From positions 496,001 to 560,000 of the forward strand of contig NZ_AVBG01000001.1 of the NCBI RefSeq assembly GCF_000770675.1: 64,000 nucleotides of DNA, in the 5' to 3' direction. This document shows, in pieces, positions 60,303 to 64,000 of the stretch (positions within the stretch are counted from its first letter, which is position 1; every line of letters starts with the position of its first letter). The translations under genes and the position numbers were made by a program. The stretch is from Pontibacillus chungwhensis BH030062 (GTDB lineage Bacteria; Bacillota; Bacilli; Bacillales; BH030062). A model generated the notes under the pieces. That model was given only the letters and a program-made list of their open reading frames with translations. It was not told where the DNA came from and searched no databases.

Positions 60303-62579
60303 CTAGTCTTGTTGTTTCTTTAATGCTTCTTGGAGGGATACGTTTTTCAGTTTTCTTCTAGAGAAGAAAACTGAGACGTAATACGTTAATAGGATAATCA
60401 CAAGACTCACGAGAATCATCAGCCAGTTCAACTGAACAGGCATGGCAAACCCAGTCTGTTCAACGATTGAATTCATAAGCTGATCAATGCTTAGAATCCC
60501 AATAGGAACAGATAAAATGAATCCTAGAAGTACGATTGGTGTATAAACGTTAATAATCAACCTTGAAATTTCTTTGTCATTGTACCCCATGACTTTAAAT
60601 AGAGAAATAGAAGGCGAATTCTCTTCTACAATTAAATTCGTAATAAGGGTTAAGACAATAACCCCAATTAAGAATGCGAAACCTGCTATCCCAAATACAG
60701 AATAACGTGTTAAAGAAGACGTTGATTCAAAGTTCTCAATAATATCTTGTTTATCCTCTATAAATAGCACATCTTCTGAGTATTCAGGCAAAGCTTCTGT
60801 CCACTTGGCTGTATATACCCCTTTTGGATAGCCAAGAAATTCGTTGATTTCTTCTCGCTCACTATAAATAGAGAAGCCGATAAAAACCTTAGCTATACCT
60901 GTAACTTCTTTTTTAATCGTCTTATTATTGTACGCATTTTTAAGAGTGATTGTATCCCCTTTTGAAAGACCAAGCGCACTTGCAAAAGGTTCACTTACTA
61001 CCACCCCATTTTTAAGTGTTGAATTAAGCAGTTTTCCATCTACGTTTTGAAGCTGAATGTGTTCGGTCTCTGGTTCTATTCCGTAAATCATAGACTGCTG
61101 CTCAATAGTTTTGGCCTTTTCTCCATTTATTCTGGTGATCTCTGCCTCAGCTACTGTAAAGGGGCTTTCCCCTTGATCTGTGTCTGCTTGTTGTAAGCTT
61201 TTGTAATGAGCAGCGTAATTATAAGTCATGATATCTTTATAGGTTGAATTTACAATTCCGTCCATTCCTTTGTACATCGTGGCTCCAAAGATCAACAGAA
61301 TACTAGAAAACATGACTCCTAAGAGTATATAAAACGCCCTTGCTTTGCTTCTAGCTAACAGTCGAATACGAAATCGAGAAATAAAGCTCCCTTTATTCAT
61401 AATCGGAAATCGTTCTAACAACGACTTCTTCCCTTTAGATGTATCCTTCGGTCGTAATAAATCTAGCGGAGACTGTTGCAAAGGTTTCCTGATAACAAAG
61501 TACGTCATGATAAGCAAAATAACATTTGGCACGAAGAAGCCAATTACAAGTACTTTAGGATCCCAATCAAAGTAGGAAATGCTAGGTAAGTTGAAGTAAT
61601 TAGAATAAAGATCCGTAATGGGAATCGATAAACCAGCACCAGCTGCCACCCCTAAAAAGGACCCAATGAGGCCAATGATTGTCGCATACGTCATATAATA
61701 CTTGGTCAGTTCTCTATTACGATATCCTAAAGCTTTCATGGTACCAATTTCTTTACGCTGCATTTCTAAGCGTCGTTTCATTATCATAAGCACCATCAAA
61801 ACCGATAATGCTAATATGAATAGCGGTAGTGTTGTAATCATCGTCTCTGAACTTTCAATCTCTGATTCTACGAATTGAATACGAGGATTCTCTTCCTGGT
61901 TCATCCACTTTAATAAAGAATAGTTTTCCGTAACAGCTGATTTAAAGGTATTACTCTCTTCGTCTGAAGTTCCGTGTCCTAAGATTTGAGCTACTGTTTT
62001 ATCTGTAATAGATTGAAGTGTATTTTCGGCTGTCATTCCAATCCCAAACGTATTCGGATCACTCAAAAGATCACTTTCCCGTTCAAGAACATAAATATAA
62101 TCTGGAATATACATAAAGCCTGTTACTTGTAATGTTCGATTATTTATATCGATTTCATCTCCGACAGCGATGTTATGAGCTTTTGCAAAGACTGGAGATA
62201 GAGCGACTTCACCTGCCTCTTCAGGCAGTTTCCCTTTCGAGGCATAAGGGATATTAATCTCGGTTGTTTTTGAGAATAACCTAAGAGTTGTATCGCTATC
62301 CTTGTAAGAAACATCTCCGTAAAGTCGTTCTTCTAAGGAAAGATTATATTCCTTTTCCCATTTTTCAAGCTGATCTGAAGAAAGTTTATTAGCTAAAATC
62401 ATATGAAAATCTTCTTGCATGAATTCTTCCTTAAATTGATCATTTCGGTTATCCAAAGTTGAGATCCCCATCGACATGGACACATAAAGCATAATGGATA
62501 ACATTAAAAGAATGATTACTCCAAAATACTGAAACTTCTTTTCTTTAAATTGACGAAGAATGCTTTTTCTAAGGATCAT
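60303..62579 (-). CDS. FtsX/MacB-like ABC permease
   Basis: A 758-residue permease with an N-terminal helix, a large extracytoplasmic region (about residues 40-240), three helices (about 245-375, with MKRRLEMQRKEIGTMKALGYRNREL), a second helix/extracytoplasmic part and three C-terminal helices preceded by SLFKVMGYNDKEI: the duplicated FtsX arrangement of macrolide/lipoprotein/bacteriocin exporters. The second ATG (62579) overlaps the ATPase stop by 4 bases (ATGA) and is 8 bases after AAGGTGA, so it is preferred over ATG 62585. Works with the ATPase upstream; substrate unknown. Confidence 0.87.
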   Translation of the reverse strand: MILRKSILRQFKEKKFQYFGVIILLMLSIMLYVSMSMGISTLDNRNDQFKEEFMQEDFHMILANKLSSDQLEKWEKEYNLSLEERLYGDVSYKDSDTTLRLFSKTTEINIPYASKGKLPEEAGEVALSPVFAKAHNIAVGDEIDINNRTLQVTGFMYIPDYIYVLERESDLLSDPNTFGIGMTAENTLQSITDKTVAQILGHGTSDEESNTFKSAVTENYSLLKWMNQEENPRIQFVESEIESSETMITTLPLFILALSVLMVLMIMKRRLEMQRKEIGTMKALGYRNRELTKYYMTYATIIGLIGSFLGVAAGAGLSIPITDLYSNYFNLPSISYFDWDPKVLVIGFFVPNVILLIMTYFVIRKPLQQSPLDLLRPKDTSKGKKSLLERFPIMNKGSFISRFRIRLLARSKARAFYILLGVMFSSILLIFGATMYKGMDGIVNSTYKDIMTYNYAAHYKSLQQADTDQGESPFTVAEAEITRINGEKAKTIEQQSMIYGIEPETEHIQLQNVDGKLLNSTLKNGVVVSEPFASALGLSKGDTITLKNAYNNKTIKKEVTGIAKVFIGFSIYSEREEINEFLGYPKGVYTAKWTEALPEYSEDVLFIEDKQDIIENFESTSSLTRYSVFGIAGFAFLIGVIVLTLITNLIVEENSPSISLFKVMGYNDKEISRLIINVYTPIVLLGFILSVPIGILSIDQLMNSIVEQTGFAMPVQLNWLMILVSLVIILLTYYVSVFFSRRKLKNVSLQEALKKQQD

Positions 62580-63277
62580 ACCCATTTCACCTTCTCTGGA
62601 TCAACTGGTTTCTCATTATAATAGTGCTCAATAATTTCACCGCTCTTCATTCTAACTACTTTGTGAGCCATCTCTCCGATACCGTTGTTATGAGTAATAA
62701 TACAGACGGTTGTTCCATACGCCTCATTTACATATTTTAAAAGACTAAGGATTTTCTTTCCTGTCTCTTCATCTAATGCCCCTGTTGGTTCATCACACAG
62801 AAGAACACGAGGATTTTTTATAAGGGCTCGCGCGATTGCAACGCGCTGTTGTTCTCCCCCACTTAATTGATAGGGGAACTTATCCTTTTTGTCCCACATG
62901 CCAACCTTCTCTAACGTATCTTTCATCTTTAGAGGATTTTGACTTAACTCTCTTCCTACTTCTACGTTTTCTTCAACTGTTAATGTTGGCATTAGATTGT
63001 ACTGTTGAAAGATAAAACCTAGGGTGTGCCTTCTGTATTCTGTTAGTTCCTTATCTTTCATTTTCGTTAATTTATTATCATGAACTGTAATTTCCCCTTC
63101 ATCATGACGGTCAATGCCACCAATTACATTGAGCAATGTAGATTTACCAGAACCTGATGGTCCGAGAATAGCCACAATTTGTTTGTCAGCAATTTCAATA
63201 GATGTATTCTTTAACGCATGAACAGTTACTTCACCACTTTGATAAATCTTATTCACATTTGATAGCACGATACTCAT
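62576..63277 (-). CDS. MacB/LolD-type ABC transporter ATPase
   Basis: A 233-residue ATPase: Walker [10 protein letters not shown] (about residues 39-47), Q-loop [19 protein letters not shown], signature [15 protein letters not shown], Walker [13 protein letters not shown] and the switch His in IITHNNGI. The family couples ATP use to FtsX-like permeases in peptide, lipoprotein or antibiotic efflux. GGAG lies 8 bases before the ATG. No adjacent two-component system, which usually accompanies BceAB-type detoxifiers. Confidence 0.92.
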   Translation of the reverse strand: MSIVLSNVNKIYQSGEVTVHALKNTSIEIADKQIVAILGPSGSGKSTLLNVIGGIDRHDEGEITVHDNKLTKMKDKELTEYRRHTLGFIFQQYNLMPTLTVEENVEVGRELSQNPLKMKDTLEKVGMWDKKDKFPYQLSGGEQQRVAIARALIKNPRVLLCDEPTGALDEETGKKILSLLKYVNEAYGTTVCIITHNNGIGEMAHKVVRMKSGEIIEHYYNEKPVDPEKVKWV

Positions 63278-63431
63278 ATAATCATCTCCAATTTAAAATT
63301 TGAAATATATATATAAAATCATTTCATTTCTACTCCTGAATTCATCTTACCTTAGTATATGAAAGAAGACAATATTTTTTGAACTAAATAATCCGTTTCA
63401 CTTCAAAACCTTTATCCCTTTACCTATATAA

Positions 63432-63493
63432 AGTAAGAAAGCGTGCCAGACACCCTTTAATTGATTAAAGGGTGTCTGGCACGCTTTCTTACT
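63432..63493. repeat. 62-bp hairpin with perfect 29-bp arms
   Basis: Arms of 29 bp without a mismatch around a TTGA loop, containing the GTGCCAGACACCC unit of the repeat at 53173. Outer parts of the arms are AGTAAGAAAGC and GCTTTCTTACT. It lies between the ABC operon and dinB, both on the minus strand, and has no adjacent T-run of its own. Confidence 0.8.
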
Positions 63494-63506
63494 GCGCATC
63501 ACTAAA

Positions 63507-63538
63507 AAAACAAACTAGCGATGTGAGCTAGTTTGTTC
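63507..63538 (-). terminator. Terminator of dinB
   Basis: ACAAACTAGC, GATGTGA-type loop, GCTAGTTTGT followed by TTTTTT on the minus strand; overlaps the dinB stop codon. Confidence 0.8.
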
Positions 63539-64000
63539 CTTTGTCAGTTCGGTTTATTTTTTTGAAGTCATCAAGAAAGTCCTTTTGAAAGCTCGTTGTT
63601 GGGGTTGCCTTTGGTTTATCTTTTAATTTCTTAAAAGGATTGGTGCCATATTTATCAGTAAGTTCTCCGATAGCAGAATACAATTTTTCATTTTTCGCTT
63701 CGTGCTCATATGTGAATAAGTCAAGTTGCATGGTCGCATCTTGCTTTTCACTGAGGTCTTGTGCTGTGACTCCCATAAGCCTGATAGGCTCTCCGTTCCA
63801 ATGATCTTCCCAAAGCTTCATTGCATATTGATAGATCTCTTCCACTTTGCTTATATATTCAGGTAATTGCTTACTCCTTGTTATCGTCTTTCGATCATGA
63901 TAGCGAATCATTAACTGAATATTTCTTGAAACGACTTCTTTATTCTCCATCCGGTCCGCTACTTTTTGTGATAACTGCCGCAGTAATTTCGTAATCTCAT
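63528..64000 (-). CDS. dinB: DNA polymerase IV, C-terminal part (DinB/YqjH)
   Basis: The frame stays open to the window edge (EITKLLRQLSQKVADRMENK before the first internal Met), so this is the 3' end of a longer gene. The visible 157 residues are the little-finger domain of Pol IV: VVSRNIQLMIRYHDRKTITRS, KLWEDHWNGEPIRLMGVTAQDL and the end FKKLKDKP; compare YqjH as remembered. The enzyme performs translesion synthesis. The start, promoter and any LexA box lie outside the window. Confidence 0.88.
   Translation of the reverse strand, partial: EITKLLRQLSQKVADRMENKEVVSRNIQLMIRYHDRKTITRSKQLPEYISKVEEIYQYAMKLWEDHWNGEPIRLMGVTAQDLSEKQDATMQLDLFTYEHEAKNEKLYSAIGELTDKYGTNPFKKLKDKPKATPTTSFQKDFLDDFKKINRTDKGTN

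Noticed and set aside
53173-63493. Repeated palindromic units considered as CRISPR repeats
   Set aside because: The copies are kilobases apart with no regular spacers, and no cas gene is present.

Overview
The window looks like chromosome of a low-GC, endospore-forming, probably halotolerant Bacillaceae (Halobacillus/Pontibacillus/Virgibacillus-like). The evidence is strong AGGAGG ribosome binding sites, frequent GTG/TTG starts, Bacillus-type regulation (T-box and S-box leaders, CcpA cre, LexA boxes of the CGAAC-N4-GTTCG type) and many proteins recognisable as B. subtilis Yqj/Ypg/Yte/Yvb relatives. Genus is not determined. No rRNA, tRNA, prophage, intact insertion sequence or CRISPR array was seen.

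Layout. 0-8 kb: an HPr-like protein without the phosphorylatable histidine, an SOS-controlled Y-family polymerase (uvrX/yqjW) with two LexA boxes, yqjQ-yqjP behind a promoter/palindrome, an AbgT transporter and a convergent M20 hydrolase (yqjN-like). 8-17 kb: gdpD-like gene, gapN, small proteins, a stress-type SDR, pabA-pabBC (p-aminobenzoate for folate), a glycosyltransferase and namA (yqjM). 17-25 kb: arsR-rnz-aldehyde dehydrogenase operon, a phosphoesterase, small-molecule enzymes, a cation antiporter, then a GC-rich non-coding stretch with a repeat element. 25-31 kb: mtnE, SGNH hydrolase and the proC-proB-proA proline operon. 31-40 kb: a PTS-type maltose module (EIICB, MapP-like phosphatase, alpha-glucosidase) under cre and LacI-type sites, a lipase-like protein and a DAACS symporter. 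40-48 kb: YteA, a group of very small hydrophilic proteins, an AI-2E family protein, a PadR-DUF1700-DUF4097 operon, a CHY zinc finger protein and a FUSC protein. 48-53 kb: serine biosynthesis behind a T-box, cvfC-brxA. 53-64 kb: HAD hydrolase, YuzF plus manganese catalase, a SAM-riboswitch-controlled homocysteine synthase with an unusual C-terminal extension, a lipoprotein, an MFS transporter behind its own T-box, a MacB/FtsX-type ABC exporter, a 62-bp near-ideal hairpin, and the 3' part of dinB.

The order yqjW, yqjQ, yqjP, yqjN, namA(yqjM), rnz(yqjK), ..., dinB(yqjH) matches, as I remember it, the gene order of the B. subtilis yqjH-yqjW region, so the window appears to be that conserved backbone opened by large lineage-specific insertions; the biggest lies between rnz and dinB (about 44 kb). 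Most content is ordinary metabolism. The items that most deserve a second look are the T-box in front of an MFS transporter, the MetY C-terminal extension, the PTS-MapP-glucosidase module, the two dispersed repeat families and the histidine-less HPr paralogue. I did not find an obvious wholly new multi-gene system.
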